Shown in pieces: positions 38,659 to 47,698 of a stretch of DNA of 64,000 bases; within the stretch, counting starts at the first letter, position 1; every line of letters begins with the position of its first letter. The notes beneath the pieces were generated by a model that worked only from the letters and a program-made list of their open reading frames with translations, searched no databases and was not told the origin of the DNA. The stretch lies in NCBI GenBank assembly GCA_050949165.1, contig JBMNFF010000001.1, positions 372,001-436,000 on the forward strand, read 5' to 3'. The DNA comes from DAIOXA01 sp050949165 (GTDB taxonomy: Bacteria > Bacillota > Proteinivoracia > UBA4975). The translations under genes were made by a program, and so were the position numbers.

Positions 38659-39687
38659 TTGACTGGTGTGCGCTTATTTGCTGGCGCCAATACCGCCCAG
38701 GGATTTTACTCCTTCTATCCCCTTTTAGCTCGGGACGACCTCCAGCGGGTCTTTATCCTCAAGGGTGGACCGGGGACCGGCAAGTCTACCTTTATGGAAG
38801 AGATTGCCAAGAGCTTAGCCCCGGTCCGGGTGGACAGATTCCACTGTTCTGCCGATTCCAAATCCCTGGACGCCATCTACATCCCTGAGTGGGGAGTGAC
38901 TGTAATCGACGGCACCCCTCCCCACGTCCTTGAACCCCGCCTCCCCGGCGCCGTCCAGGAAATTGTCGACTTGGGGCAGTGCTTTTCCAGCCAAGGACTG
39001 AGCCGACGCCGGGAAGAAATCCTGGAGTTGACTAATTCCAAAGGACAACAGTACCAATTGGCCTATCAGTGGCTGGCCCTGGCAGCAGCCCAAACCGACA
39101 TTATTCAAACCCATAGAAAATCCGTTCCCCCTGAGCAGGTCAGTGCCGATGCCCAGGCAATTGCCCGCTTTTTGCCCCGGGAAGCGCAGGGCCAGGACAT
39201 CAAGGCCTTTGCCGACGCCATCACGGGAACCGGCATTTTCAGCTTCCTGCCCCAACTGATTGAAGATACCCCTGTGAGTATAGGCTTGGTGGGAAGCAAT
39301 CGGAACTATAATAGTCAAGTGCTGCAATCGATCAGGACCATATTGTCTCAACGCAAGCTCCCTGCAACTTATCTGTACTCTCCCCTGCAACCCCAGTACC
39401 TGGAACACATCTACATTCCCGGAAGCTTTGGGCTCTACTCCCTCCCCCGCCTCCATGAGCAGTTCCGGCTCAGCGCCTGGTATGGTCCCCCGGAGCCTCC
39501 CGAATCGGACCTGGAAGGTGAAGTGGACCGTTCCCTCCAGCGCGCAATTGCCGCCCTCTCCCGGGCTCGGGAGCTTCACGCCGAATTGGAAAAGATCTAC
39601 ACTAGCCAGGTGGACTTCACCTGTGTGGAAAAACTAAGAGAAATGGTTCTCACAAAAATTGCCCGCATGAAACCCCGGTCGCTATGA
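38659..39687 (+). CDS. P-loop ATPase with two related halves (PRK06851-like)
   Basis: A 342-residue cytoplasmic protein. The N-terminal half has an intact Walker A, LKGGPGTGKSTFM near 35-47. The second half starts VSIGLVGSNRNYNS, a broken P-loop, and both halves share a LDAIYIPE / LEHIYIPG segment at matching distance, so the protein looks like an internal duplication in which only one site still binds nucleotide. It resembles an uncharacterised family of spore-former ATPases. The start is taken as TTG at 38659, seven bases after AAGGAGG; an in-frame GTG at 38653 overlaps that site. It is on the plus strand, against its neighbours. Confidence 0.82.
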   Translation: MTGVRLFAGANTAQGFYSFYPLLARDDLQRVFILKGGPGTGKSTFMEEIAKSLAPVRVDRFHCSADSKSLDAIYIPEWGVTVIDGTPPHVLEPRLPGAVQEIVDLGQCFSSQGLSRRREEILELTNSKGQQYQLAYQWLALAAAQTDIIQTHRKSVPPEQVSADAQAIARFLPREAQGQDIKAFADAITGTGIFSFLPQLIEDTPVSIGLVGSNRNYNSQVLQSIRTILSQRKLPATYLYSPLQPQYLEHIYIPGSFGLYSLPRLHEQFRLSAWYGPPEPPESDLEGEVDRSLQRAIAALSRARELHAELEKIYTSQVDFTCVEKLREMVLTKIARMKPRSL

Positions 39688-39695
39688 CCGGGGTT
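39671..39695. terminator. Bidirectional terminator between the ATPase gene and ftsK
   Basis: A perfect 10-bp GC-rich stem (AACCCCGGTC with GACCGGGGTT, 5-base loop) overlaps the stop codon of the plus-strand gene and ends 7 bases from the ftsK stop. U-tracts are short on both sides. Confidence 0.65.
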
Positions 39696-39701
39696 ATCGG
39701 T

Positions 39702-41927
39702 TCAGTTATCAAGAGTAGAGAGGATTTCTTCCAACTGACCGGGACTGACCAGGATTTTCCTGGCCTTGCTGCCTTCAAAGCCGCCCACCACTCCCAGCTG
39801 TTCCATATCGTCAATGAGTCGGGCAGCCCGGTTATAGCCGATGCGCAGGCGACGTTGGAGAAAAGATATCGAGGCCTGTCCGCTCTCGACAACCATCCTG
39901 GCGGCCTCGGGCAGCAGTTCGTCCATCTCCAGCGGTTGACTTTCATCATCAACAGCGCTCACATCCATAAAGTCGGTGCGCAACACCGGCACGGCCTGAC
40001 CCAGGACATGGGCCACGACCTTCTCCACTTCTTCGTCGGAAATAAATGCGCTCTGCAGGCGCCGGGGTTTGGCTGCGCCCACCGGGTGATAGAGCATATC
40101 CCCGCGGCCCAACAGTTTTTCGGCGCCGCCCATATCGAGAATGGTGCGGGAGTCGGCCTGAGAAGAAACGGCAAAGGCAATCCGGGTGGTGATATTGGCC
40201 TTGATCAAACCGGTAATCACATCTACCGAGGGCCGCTGGGTAGCGACAATCAGGTGAATCCCCGCTGCTCTGGATTTTTGGGCAATCCTGCAGATGGCAT
40301 CCTCGACCTCGGCAGCGGCGGTCATCATCAGGTCGGCCAGCTCATCGATGACCACGATGATGTAAGGAAGCGGTTTCTCGCCCCTCTCCTCGGCCAGTTC
40401 ATTGTAGCGAATCACATCCCTGGCACCCAGGGTGGCAAAGAGCTGGTAACGCTGCTCCATCTCCTTGACGATGTTCTTGAGCCCCTGGGCGGCCATGCGG
40501 GGGTCGGTGACCACGGGGCAGAGCAGGTGGGGCAAACCGTTGTAGACATTGAGCTCAACCACCTTGGGGTCGATGAGCAGAAATTTCAGCTCATTGGGTT
40601 TGGCCTTGTAGAGGAGGCTGATGATGATGGAGTTCAGACAGACGGATTTACCTGAGCCTGTTGCGCCGGCGATGAGCAGATGGGGTATCTCCATCAAATC
40701 GGCAATGACGGGTTCGCCGGCTATATCCTTGCCCAGGGCGATGGCCAGGCGCGAGGGATTGGCCAAGAATTCTTCGGTCTCCATGACCTCCCGGAGATAA
40801 ACGGTGGCCTTGGCCTTGTTGGCTATTTCCAGGCCGATGGCCGACTTGCCGGGAATAGGCGCCTCAATTCTCACCCCGGTAGCGGCGAGGCTCAGGGCCA
40901 GGTCGTCGGCAAGGTTGACAATCCGACTTACCTTGACGCCGGCGGCGGGCTGAATTTCAAAGCGGGTGATGGTTGGCCCCCGGTGAACATTGATGACCTT
41001 GGCCTCTATGCCAAAGCTGGCCAGGGTCTCTTCCAGAACATCGGCCTGGGAGACTAACTCGCGCCGGCCCTGGGGATCCTTGAGACGGATGGTCTTTTGG
41101 AGGAGACTCAGGGGCGGCAGTTGATAGGTTTCCGCCAATTCATCGGGATCATCTTCATCCATAACCATGATGGGCTCAGCGAACTCTTCCTGAACCGGTT
41201 CCGGAGCGGGGGGCGGCAGGGGCATTGTCCCCGGCGGCTCTTCCACCACGTCGATAACCGGGCCTTGATAATCGTGAATGGTAACCGGCGGTTCTTCCTG
41301 TTCAGGTTCGGCCTGGGTTGGCGATGGGCCCAGGGACTTGACCAAGCTGCCGATTCCGGCTGTGACGCGGGAAACCGCCTTGACCACAGCGGTGAAACCG
41401 ATTTTGGCCGACTTGGCCAGCCATTGGACAAACTGGCGCAAGGATATGTTCATCACCAGGAACATGCCGATAAAGGTAAAGGACACCAGGACCACCACGC
41501 CGCCCACCAAGCCAAAGGCTTTGTACAGACCATAGGAGCCCAGGGCGCCGATGATGCCGCCGCCGGTTTCAGCCAGGGCCATTACCGCCTGCCAATCTGC
41601 CAGAGAATCTGTGGCGGCCATAATGTGCACAGCCACCAGCAGGCAGGTTATGATGATGCAGGCGCCGGCTGCCCGCTTGGCATAGAGCTCGGAATTGGGA
41701 AAGAACAGGATGCGAATTCCCCACAGGATCAAGAGAAAAGGGACAAAAAGTGCGTATTCGCCCGCAATGGTCAGTTGCAGTCTGTTGAGAAAATTGCCGA
41801 TAACACCGGCATTCTCGGTGTAGAGCAAACTGGCGCCGGCCAGGATGGCCAGGGCAATGATGAGTAAACCCGTGACCTCACTATGGGGCTGCCGATCCCG
41901 GCGCCGGCGGCTTCGCGATCTAGCCAT
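39702..41927 (-). CDS. ftsK: DNA translocase FtsK/SpoIIIE
   Basis: A 741-residue septal DNA pump. The N-terminus has four membrane helices within about residues 20-165, then a Pro/Glu-rich linker (about 200-260). The RecA-like motor has Walker A AGATGSGKSVCLN near 435 and Walker B YIIVVIDELADLMM. A C-terminal winged-helix gamma domain (ISFLQRRLRIGYNRAARLID) reads polar DNA sequences. In sporulating bacteria this type moves the chromosome into the forespore. The position between uppP/ylzJ and the ymf genes corresponds to spoIIIE in Bacillus. AGGAGG precedes the ATG. Confidence 0.96.
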   Translation of the reverse strand: MARSRSRRRRDRQPHSEVTGLLIIALAILAGASLLYTENAGVIGNFLNRLQLTIAGEYALFVPFLLILWGIRILFFPNSELYAKRAAGACIIITCLLVAVHIMAATDSLADWQAVMALAETGGGIIGALGSYGLYKAFGLVGGVVVLVSFTFIGMFLVMNISLRQFVQWLAKSAKIGFTAVVKAVSRVTAGIGSLVKSLGPSPTQAEPEQEEPPVTIHDYQGPVIDVVEEPPGTMPLPPPAPEPVQEEFAEPIMVMDEDDPDELAETYQLPPLSLLQKTIRLKDPQGRRELVSQADVLEETLASFGIEAKVINVHRGPTITRFEIQPAAGVKVSRIVNLADDLALSLAATGVRIEAPIPGKSAIGLEIANKAKATVYLREVMETEEFLANPSRLAIALGKDIAGEPVIADLMEIPHLLIAGATGSGKSVCLNSIIISLLYKAKPNELKFLLIDPKVVELNVYNGLPHLLCPVVTDPRMAAQGLKNIVKEMEQRYQLFATLGARDVIRYNELAEERGEKPLPYIIVVIDELADLMMTAAAEVEDAICRIAQKSRAAGIHLIVATQRPSVDVITGLIKANITTRIAFAVSSQADSRTILDMGGAEKLLGRGDMLYHPVGAAKPRRLQSAFISDEEVEKVVAHVLGQAVPVLRTDFMDVSAVDDESQPLEMDELLPEAARMVVESGQASISFLQRRLRIGYNRAARLIDDMEQLGVVGGFEGSKARKILVSPGQLEEILSTLDN

Positions 41928-41938
41928 ACCGACCCCTC

Positions 41939-42754
41939 CTAGAGTAAGATGATGACCAGGATTCCCACCAGCCAGCAGTAGATTGAAAAGTAACGCAGCT
42001 TGTTTTTGACCAGCAGGTTAATAAAGAAGCGGATGGCCAGGATCCCCGCCGCGGCAGCAGCGACGACTCCTACCAGGTAAAAGAACCAGTCGGTCTCTAT
42101 CTGGTTGTTCCGCAACAAATCAAATACTTCCAGTAGTGTCGCCCCCAACACCGCCGGGACTGAAAGCAGGAAGGAATATTCGGCGGCAGTTTTTTTGTCC
42201 AGGTTTCGGTAGAGGGAACCGCTGATGGTGGAACCGGATCGGGATATGCCGGGAAAGATGGCCAATCCCTGAAAGGCGCCGATAATCAGGGCATCTAGGA
42301 CTGTGGTCTGGCCAATGTCCTTCTTCCCCCCGGGCAGGATATCCGCCACCCAGAGGAGCAACCCGGTAATGAGCAGGGCGATGCCGACAAATAGCGTGCT
42401 GTCAAAGGCTTGTTTCACGTAATCCTGGAGCAGGAAGGCGATGACGGCGGTGGGAATGCTGCCCAGGATCAGGAGCAAGCCAAACCAACGGTCATCGCTG
42501 CTCTTAAACCTGGCCCACTCTTCCTTCCTGAACAGGGCAAGAAAGCCCTTAATTATTTCCAGGAGGCGGCGGCGAAAGACCCAAAAGACCGAAATCAGGG
42601 TCCCGAAGTGCAGGAAGACTTCAAAGGTCACGCCGGGCATCTCCACTCCCAGCAAGTGCTGGGAAAGAACCAGATGACCCGAGCTGCTGACGGGCAAAAA
42701 TTCGGTAAGCCCCTGGATAAGGCCGATGATCAAAGCATTTATGTACTCACGCAA
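41939..42754 (-). CDS. uppP: Undecaprenyl-diphosphatase UppP (BacA)
   Basis: A 271-residue membrane enzyme that recycles the undecaprenyl carrier of peptidoglycan synthesis and confers bacitracin tolerance. Both active-site regions are present: QGLTEFLPVSSSGHL near 14-28 and FPGISRSGSTISGS near 167-180, and eight hydrophobic helices can be drawn. The start is TTG after GAGGAGGGATACC. It lies 11 bases before ftsK and after a weak terminator behind ylzJ. Insertion of uppP between ylzJ and ftsK is not the Bacillus order. Confidence 0.95.
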   Translation of the reverse strand: MREYINALIIGLIQGLTEFLPVSSSGHLVLSQHLLGVEMPGVTFEVFLHFGTLISVFWVFRRRLLEIIKGFLALFRKEEWARFKSSDDRWFGLLLILGSIPTAVIAFLLQDYVKQAFDSTLFVGIALLITGLLLWVADILPGGKKDIGQTTVLDALIIGAFQGLAIFPGISRSGSTISGSLYRNLDKKTAAEYSFLLSVPAVLGATLLEVFDLLRNNQIETDWFFYLVGVVAAAAAGILAIRFFINLLVKNKLRYFSIYCWLVGILVIILL

Positions 42755-42794
42755 AGGTATCCCTCCTCGCCCTTGATAATATCACATGCCGATA

Positions 42795-42820
42795 TAAAAA
42801 AACAGACCGGGTTAGGTCAG
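42795..42820 (-). terminator. Weak terminator after ylzJ
   Basis: A short stem (GACC with GGTC, extended by C-G past one mismatch) is followed by seven U. It overlaps the ylzJ stop codon. Confidence 0.5.
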
Positions 42821-43021
42821 CTTGATGACCGTCCCCGGCTGGTATTCCGGGAGCAGGTAGGCATTGGTGTTTCCACAGATTACCCGCTCGATCTTAAAAC
42901 CTCCCTCTGCATCCTGGCCCAGGAGGGTGATCCCGTTTTTTAAGACCACCTCCTTTAAGGACCTGGTCTCGGTCAAATCCTGCATTACAACATCGACATC
43001 ATAGGGGGTGTACAGGACCAT
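42812..43021 (-). CDS. ylzJ: YlzJ-like protein
   Basis: A 69-residue protein beginning VLYTPYDVDVVM and ending in a conserved PEYQPGTVIKL segment, the pattern of the YlzJ family found between tepA and spoIIIE in spore-formers. It has no membrane helix or recognisable catalytic residues. Its function is unknown; association with TepA is suggested only by the constant pairing. The gene starts 1 base after the tepA stop. Confidence 0.85.
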   Translation of the reverse strand: MVLYTPYDVDVVMQDLTETRSLKEVVLKNGITLLGQDAEGGFKIERVICGNTNAYLLPEYQPGTVIKLT

Positions 43022-43022
43022 C

Positions 43023-43700
43023 TCAATTGACCTGGGGGGCCATCATGGAATTGAGCTTTTCAATGGCCAGTCCCATGCCGCCGACGGCGTCAATCAGGCC
43101 CTTCTTGACGGCATCCTTGCCCACCAGGACGGTGCCGATGTCCCGGGCCAGTTCACCGGTCCGGAACATCAGTTCCCGAAAGCTCTCCTTGCTGATCCTG
43201 GCATTGCGGCAGACAAAGTCCACCACCCGATCCTGCATCTTGTCCAGGTACTCATAGGTCTGGGGCACGCCGATGACCAGACCGGTAAGGCGGATGGGAT
43301 GAATGGTCATGGTGGCGGTCTCGGCAATGATCGAATAATCGGTGGCAACGGCAATGGGAACCCCGATGCTGTGCCCGCCCCCCAGAACCAGGGAGACGGT
43401 TGGCTTGCTCAAGGACCTGATCATCTCGGCAATGGCCAGGCCCGCTTCCACATCCCCGCCCACAGTGTTGAGGATGACCAGGAGGCCTTTTATGGAATCA
43501 TTTTGTTCCACCGCGGCCAACTGGGGGATGATGTGCTCATACTTGGTTGTCTTGTTCTGAGGCGGCAGCACCACATGCCCCTCGATCTGGCCGATGATGT
43601 TGAGGATATGAATCTTGCTGGGCGCCGGCGCGGGCAGCTCCGATTGTCCCAGCTGCTGGATGTTCTCTAATTGTTGGCTCTGGGACCCCTGCTTTGTCAC
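43023..43700 (-). CDS. tepA: Translocation-enhancing protein TepA (ClpP-family serine protease)
   Basis: A 225-residue ClpP/crotonase-fold protease. The catalytic serine is in LGGGHSIGVPIAVA (near 110) and the histidine in TMTIHPIRLTG (near 136); NTVGGDVEAGLAIAEM forms the oxyanion region. In Bacillus TepA is a cytoplasmic protease thought to degrade signal peptides and needed for good spore outgrowth. There is no signal peptide here either. The start is GTG after CAGGGAGTGATTGA. ylzJ follows at once. Confidence 0.9.
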   Translation of the reverse strand: MTKQGSQSQQLENIQQLGQSELPAPAPSKIHILNIIGQIEGHVVLPPQNKTTKYEHIIPQLAAVEQNDSIKGLLVILNTVGGDVEAGLAIAEMIRSLSKPTVSLVLGGGHSIGVPIAVATDYSIIAETATMTIHPIRLTGLVIGVPQTYEYLDKMQDRVVDFVCRNARISKESFRELMFRTGELARDIGTVLVGKDAVKKGLIDAVGGMGLAIEKLNSMMAPQVN

Positions 43701-43754
43701 TCAATCACTCCCTGGTCAGTTTGCTCTAGTTTTCCCACCCGGCCGATAGATATG

Positions 43755-43791
43755 TAAAAAAAGCAAGAGCCGCTGTCGGCTCCTGCTCTTT
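43755..43791 (-). terminator. Terminator of the rnj gene
   Basis: A long stem (AGCAGGAGCCG with CGGCTCTTGCT, one G-U pair, 4-base loop) followed by TTTTTT. It starts at the rnj stop codon. Confidence 0.85.
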
Positions 43792-45499
43792 AGATTTCCA
43801 TGATGATGGGAATGATCATAGGGTTGCGGCGGGTCCGATCATAGAGGAACTTGCCCAGAACATCCCGAACTCCCGACTTAATCACCGACCATTCGCTCTT
43901 GGTTCCCTTCTCGGCCAGGTACTTGCGGGCGACCTCTTTGGCTTCGGCCATGAGATCTTCAGACTCCCGCACATAGACGAAGCCTCGGGACACGATATCC
44001 GGACCCGAGAGAACCTTGCCGCTGCCCTTTTCCAGAGCCAGAACCACCACCAAAATGCCGTCCTGGGATAGTTGCCTGCGGTCGCGCAGTACGATATTGC
44101 CAACATCGCCTATGCCCAGGCCATCCACCAGAACGGAGCCCGAAGGAACGGTGCCCACATGCTTGGCGCCGTCGGCGGACAGCTCCCAAAGTTCGCCAAT
44201 CTTGAGGATGGGCGAGTTTTCCTCGGGAATCCCCATGGAAGCGGCCAACTTTTGAAAGCGAATGCACATGCGGTGTTCCCCATGGACGGGGAGGGCAAAT
44301 TTCGGCTTGAGCAGGCTGAGAACCAACTTAATCTCTTCCTGGCTGGCGTGGCCGGAAACGTGGGTTCCCGAGACCGATTCGTAGATTACATCGGCGCCCA
44401 AGCGCAACAGATTATCCACTGTTCTGGAGACAAACTTCTCATTGCCGGGAATGGGATTGGCGGCAAATATTATGGTATCCCCGGGCACGATTTCCACCTG
44501 GCGGTGTTCACTCTTGGCCATCCGGCTCAGCCCGGACATGGGCTCGCCCTGGCTGCCGGTGGTCAAGAGGACTACTTTATGGGGCGGCAGGTTGTTGATC
44601 TCATCCAGGTCCACCAGGACGCCGTAGGTGTCCTTCAGATACCCCAGCTCCATGGCTATGTTGACCACATTGACCATGCTGCGGCCGTTGACGGCGACTT
44701 TGCGCCTATGTTTGGCTGCCGCGTTGATTACCTGTTGAATGCGGTGCACGTTGGAAGCAAAGGTAGCCAGGATAACCCGACTATCCGAAAGGCGCAGGAC
44801 TTCGGAAATGGTTTCCCCCACGATGGTCTCGGACTGGGTGTAACCTTCCCGCTCGGCATTGGTAGAATCTATGAGGGCTGCTAGCACCCCTTCCTCTCCA
44901 TACTGGGCCAGGCGGTAAAAGTCCATTACTTTTCCGTCCACCGGGGTGTGATCGATTTTAAAATCGCCGGAATGAACGATGAGACCGGCAGGAGTGCGCA
45001 AACAAATGCCCACCGCATCGGGAATACTGTGGTTAACCCTGAAAAACTCCGCCTCGATATTCTCGCTTACCCGCAGGCGCATGCCGGGGTGAATTTCCTT
45101 GAGATCGCAATCCGCCAACATACCCTTTTCCCTCAGTTTCCCCTCCAGCAGCCCCAGGGTGAGTTTGGTTCCGTACACCGGCTTTCGCAGCTGCTTGAGA
45201 ATATAAGGTAATCCGCCGATATGGTCCTCATGACCATGGGTTAGCAAAATGGCAGAGACCTTGTCCTGATTCTCCACCAAGTAGCTGATATCGGGAATGA
45301 CTATGTCGACGCCCAGCATATCTTCTTCGGGAAATTTTAAGCCCCCGTCTATAACAACGATTTCTTGCTCGTATTCAAAGGCGAACATATTTTTGCCGAT
45401 TTCCCCCACGCCGCCCAGGGATACCAGCCTCACCTTTGCCTTGGCTTTATTTGCCGGGGCTTTTCTGCGAGTCCTTCTTCGATTGTTGCCATTAGCCAA
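43790..45499 (-). CDS. rnj: Ribonuclease J
   Basis: A 569-residue metallo-beta-lactamase/beta-CASP ribonuclease with both 5-prime exonuclease and endonuclease activity in mRNA decay and rRNA maturation. The zinc motif LTHGHEDHIGGLPY is near residue 88. Other family features are IHSGDFKIDHTP, LTTGSQGEPMSGLSRMA and a C-terminal domain. A basic tail of about 20 residues (RRRTRRKAP) precedes the family core. The start is TTG, with AGGAGG an unusually long 12 bases away. By position it matches Bacillus rnjB rather than rnjA, but a lone RNase J cannot be excluded. Confidence 0.94.
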   Translation of the reverse strand: MANGNNRRRTRRKAPANKAKAKVRLVSLGGVGEIGKNMFAFEYEQEIVVIDGGLKFPEEDMLGVDIVIPDISYLVENQDKVSAILLTHGHEDHIGGLPYILKQLRKPVYGTKLTLGLLEGKLREKGMLADCDLKEIHPGMRLRVSENIEAEFFRVNHSIPDAVGICLRTPAGLIVHSGDFKIDHTPVDGKVMDFYRLAQYGEEGVLAALIDSTNAEREGYTQSETIVGETISEVLRLSDSRVILATFASNVHRIQQVINAAAKHRRKVAVNGRSMVNVVNIAMELGYLKDTYGVLVDLDEINNLPPHKVVLLTTGSQGEPMSGLSRMAKSEHRQVEIVPGDTIIFAANPIPGNEKFVSRTVDNLLRLGADVIYESVSGTHVSGHASQEEIKLVLSLLKPKFALPVHGEHRMCIRFQKLAASMGIPEENSPILKIGELWELSADGAKHVGTVPSGSVLVDGLGIGDVGNIVLRDRRQLSQDGILVVVLALEKGSGKVLSGPDIVSRGFVYVRESEDLMAEAKEVARKYLAEKGTKSEWSVIKSGVRDVLGKFLYDRTRRNPMIIPIIMEI

Positions 45500-45554
45500 A
45501 TTGAAAAAACACCTCCTGTTATATTTTGCCCGACCGCAGTTAACAATTACGCCA

Positions 45555-45583
45555 ATTATATCCCAAAACCCGGTACTTTACAA
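45555..45583 (-). promoter_or_regulatory. Sigma-A promoter of rnj
   Basis: TTGTAA (45578-45583) and a perfect TATAAT (45555-45560) with 17 bases between, 55 bases before the rnj start and immediately behind the dapA terminator. Confidence 0.65.
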
Positions 45584-45590
45584 GTAAACC

Positions 45591-45621
45591 AGAAGGGAAG
45601 GACCTATAGCCCTTCCCTTCT
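45591..45621 (-). terminator. Terminator of the dpa-asd-dapGA operon
   Basis: A perfect 11-bp stem (AGAAGGGAAGG with CCTTCCCTTCT, 9-base loop) spans the dapA stop. The following minus-strand sequence is only mildly U-rich. Confidence 0.75.
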
Positions 45622-46491
45622 ATAGTTTTGGACCAGCTCTTTCAGCTTCAATCTGTTCTGTGGACTCATGGGTCCCAAGGGCAAACGGGGACCGCCCACC
45701 GGCCAACCCTGGATTTCCAGAGCGGCTTTGACGGGGACGGGATTGGTCTCAACAAAGAGCGCTTTAAACAGCGGGAACAGCCGCCGATGCACCGACCTGG
45801 CCCCGGCCCAGTCCCCTGCCTCGGCCAGAGCCAGCATTTGGGCCACTGCCCCAGGCACTACATTGGCCGCCACCGAGACAACCCCCCTAAAGCCCAGGGC
45901 CAAGGTGGGCAGGGTTAAACTGTCATTGCCACTGTAAAAGGCGATGTCTTCAAATTCCGCCGCCAGCATGCCTGCCTTTTCCATGTCGGGACTGGCTTCT
46001 TTGACAGCGGTAATCTTGGGGCAGGCCGCCAGGATTGCCCGGTAACCCTCGAGCCCTACATCCAATCCCGTTCGGGAAGGGACGTTGTACAGCATTATCG
46101 GCCGGCTGCTGGCCCTGTCTGCTGCCTGGAAATGTTGAACAAGGCCCGCGAGGTTGGGCTTATTATAATAAGGTGTTATGAGCATATAGCCGTCCAGGGG
46201 AATCGCTTCTGCCTGGCGGATGAGGTCGACGGTGGTGCGGGTGCAATTGCTGCCGACGCCGGCGATTACCTGGCCCCTGTCTCCAACTTCTTCTTTTACC
46301 CGGGCAAAGAGTTCCAGCTTCTCCTCCACCGTCAAGGTAGCCGCCTCACCGGTGGTCCCTGCCACCACTACACCGTGGCAGCTGTGGGCGATGATATCTC
46401 CAGCCAAACGGGCAGCCAGGGCGTAATCAACCTCTCCCTGCTTCATGGGGGTTACTATCGCCGCCAGGGCTCTCCCCCAATGGACACTCAT
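45604..46491 (-). CDS. dapA: 4-hydroxy-tetrahydrodipicolinate synthase
   Basis: A 295-residue TIM-barrel aldolase condensing pyruvate with aspartate semialdehyde. The Schiff-base lysine lies in ITAVKEASPD (near 163), the proton-relay tyrosine in MLYNVPSRTG (near 137), and the phosphate-like loop is VAGTTGEAATL near 45. The product feeds both diaminopimelate/lysine and, through DpaAB, dipicolinic acid of spores. ATG at 46491 has GGGAGG eight bases before it. It is the last gene of dpaA-dpaB-asd-dapG-dapA, exactly the Bacillus order. Confidence 0.96.
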   Translation of the reverse strand: MSVHWGRALAAIVTPMKQGEVDYALAARLAGDIIAHSCHGVVVAGTTGEAATLTVEEKLELFARVKEEVGDRGQVIAGVGSNCTRTTVDLIRQAEAIPLDGYMLITPYYNKPNLAGLVQHFQAADRASSRPIMLYNVPSRTGLDVGLEGYRAILAACPKITAVKEASPDMEKAGMLAAEFEDIAFYSGNDSLTLPTLALGFRGVVSVAANVVPGAVAQMLALAEAGDWAGARSVHRRLFPLFKALFVETNPVPVKAALEIQGWPVGGPRLPLGPMSPQNRLKLKELVQNYRREGL

Positions 46492-46495
46492 TTCA

Positions 46496-47698
46496 TCAAC
46501 CTCCCTCAAAAAATACTGAATGCAGACAGTTGACTGCCTCCTCCAAATTGGCCTGAGGAATTAGCAAGGCAATCTGGGTGTAGGAATCTGCGGTGTGGTA
46601 CACAGGAATCTTCCTTTCCGTCAAGGGCTTGTATATCCGGGTCATCACCCCAGAAATCCCCCTGATTCCCGAACCGATTAGGGATATTCTGCTGCACCGA
46701 TCCCGCCGCAAGGACTCCGCGCCGCTTTCCCGGACGATTGCCTCTACAATATCGGCATCGGCTTCGGGAACTGTAAAGCTGTGAATCTCATCGGAAAGAA
46801 AGATCAAATCCAGACTGATACCCCGCTGGGCGAGGGTCTCCAACAAGGATGAAAGCTTTTCAGGCTCCATCTGCACTTTAAATTGTGTGATTCCCGCCAT
46901 GTACGTTATGGCCCTGATGGTATCTCCCTCCCGGCGGGGAATACCGTGCTTGGGCCCGATTTCGGTGGGCGGACTCTCGCCGTTGGCCAGGGATGTGATA
47001 ATCAGGCGGACATCGTCGGCCATGGCCCGCTCCACCGCCCGGGGGTGGATCACCCTGACTCCCTCCACCGCCATTTCCAGGATCTCCTGGTAATTCAGCT
47101 TATAGATGGGCAGGGCATTCTTGACCAACTTTGGATCCGCTGTTTTGACAGCGGGGACATCGGTGTAGATGGTCGCCTGATCCAGTTTCAGAGCCGCTGC
47201 CACGGCGACGGCGGTGATATCGCTGCCGCCCCGGCCCAGGGTGGTCAACTCGCCGTTTTCTGTATTGCCCTGAAACCCGCAGATTACCGGAACCATGCCG
47301 GAATCAACCACCTGGCGAATCCGCTTGGTTTCCACCGCCAGGATCTCGGCATTACCATAATTATTGTCAGTTATGATTCCTGCCTGGCTGCCCGTCAGCG
47401 TCATGGCCGGACAACCCAGCGCCTGCAGTTGCAGGGCCAGCAAGGTGGCCGATACCAGCTCGCCGCAGGCCATGAGCAAATCCAACTCCCTGGCCGCCGG
47501 TTTGGAAGAAATGGCGGCAGCCAAATCCAGAAAAGTATCGGTGGAGTAGGGGTCTCCCCGCCGCCCCATGGCCGAGACCACCACCACCGGCCGATAGCCC
47601 TTCTGATATTCGCGATAGATATTTTCTGCGCAGCTCCGCAAACGCTGGGGGTCTTTGAGAGATGTGCCTCCGTACTTATGCACCACCATCCCCATCAT
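46496..47698 (-). CDS. dapG: Aspartate kinase (DapG type)
   Basis: A 400-residue aspartokinase: VVHKYGGTSLKD near the N-terminus binds aspartate/ATP, GRGGSDITAVAVA follows near 160, and two ACT domains at the C-terminus (from about residue 265) provide allosteric control. In Bacillus DapG is the diaminopimelate-regulated isoform serving cell wall and spore synthesis. The ATG at 47698 overlaps the asd stop (ATGA), so the two are translationally coupled. The gap to dapA is only 4 bases. Confidence 0.95.
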   Translation of the reverse strand: MMGMVVHKYGGTSLKDPQRLRSCAENIYREYQKGYRPVVVVSAMGRRGDPYSTDTFLDLAAAISSKPAARELDLLMACGELVSATLLALQLQALGCPAMTLTGSQAGIITDNNYGNAEILAVETKRIRQVVDSGMVPVICGFQGNTENGELTTLGRGGSDITAVAVAAALKLDQATIYTDVPAVKTADPKLVKNALPIYKLNYQEILEMAVEGVRVIHPRAVERAMADDVRLIITSLANGESPPTEIGPKHGIPRREGDTIRAITYMAGITQFKVQMEPEKLSSLLETLAQRGISLDLIFLSDEIHSFTVPEADADIVEAIVRESGAESLRRDRCSRISLIGSGIRGISGVMTRIYKPLTERKIPVYHTADSYTQIALLIPQANLEEAVNCLHSVFFEGG

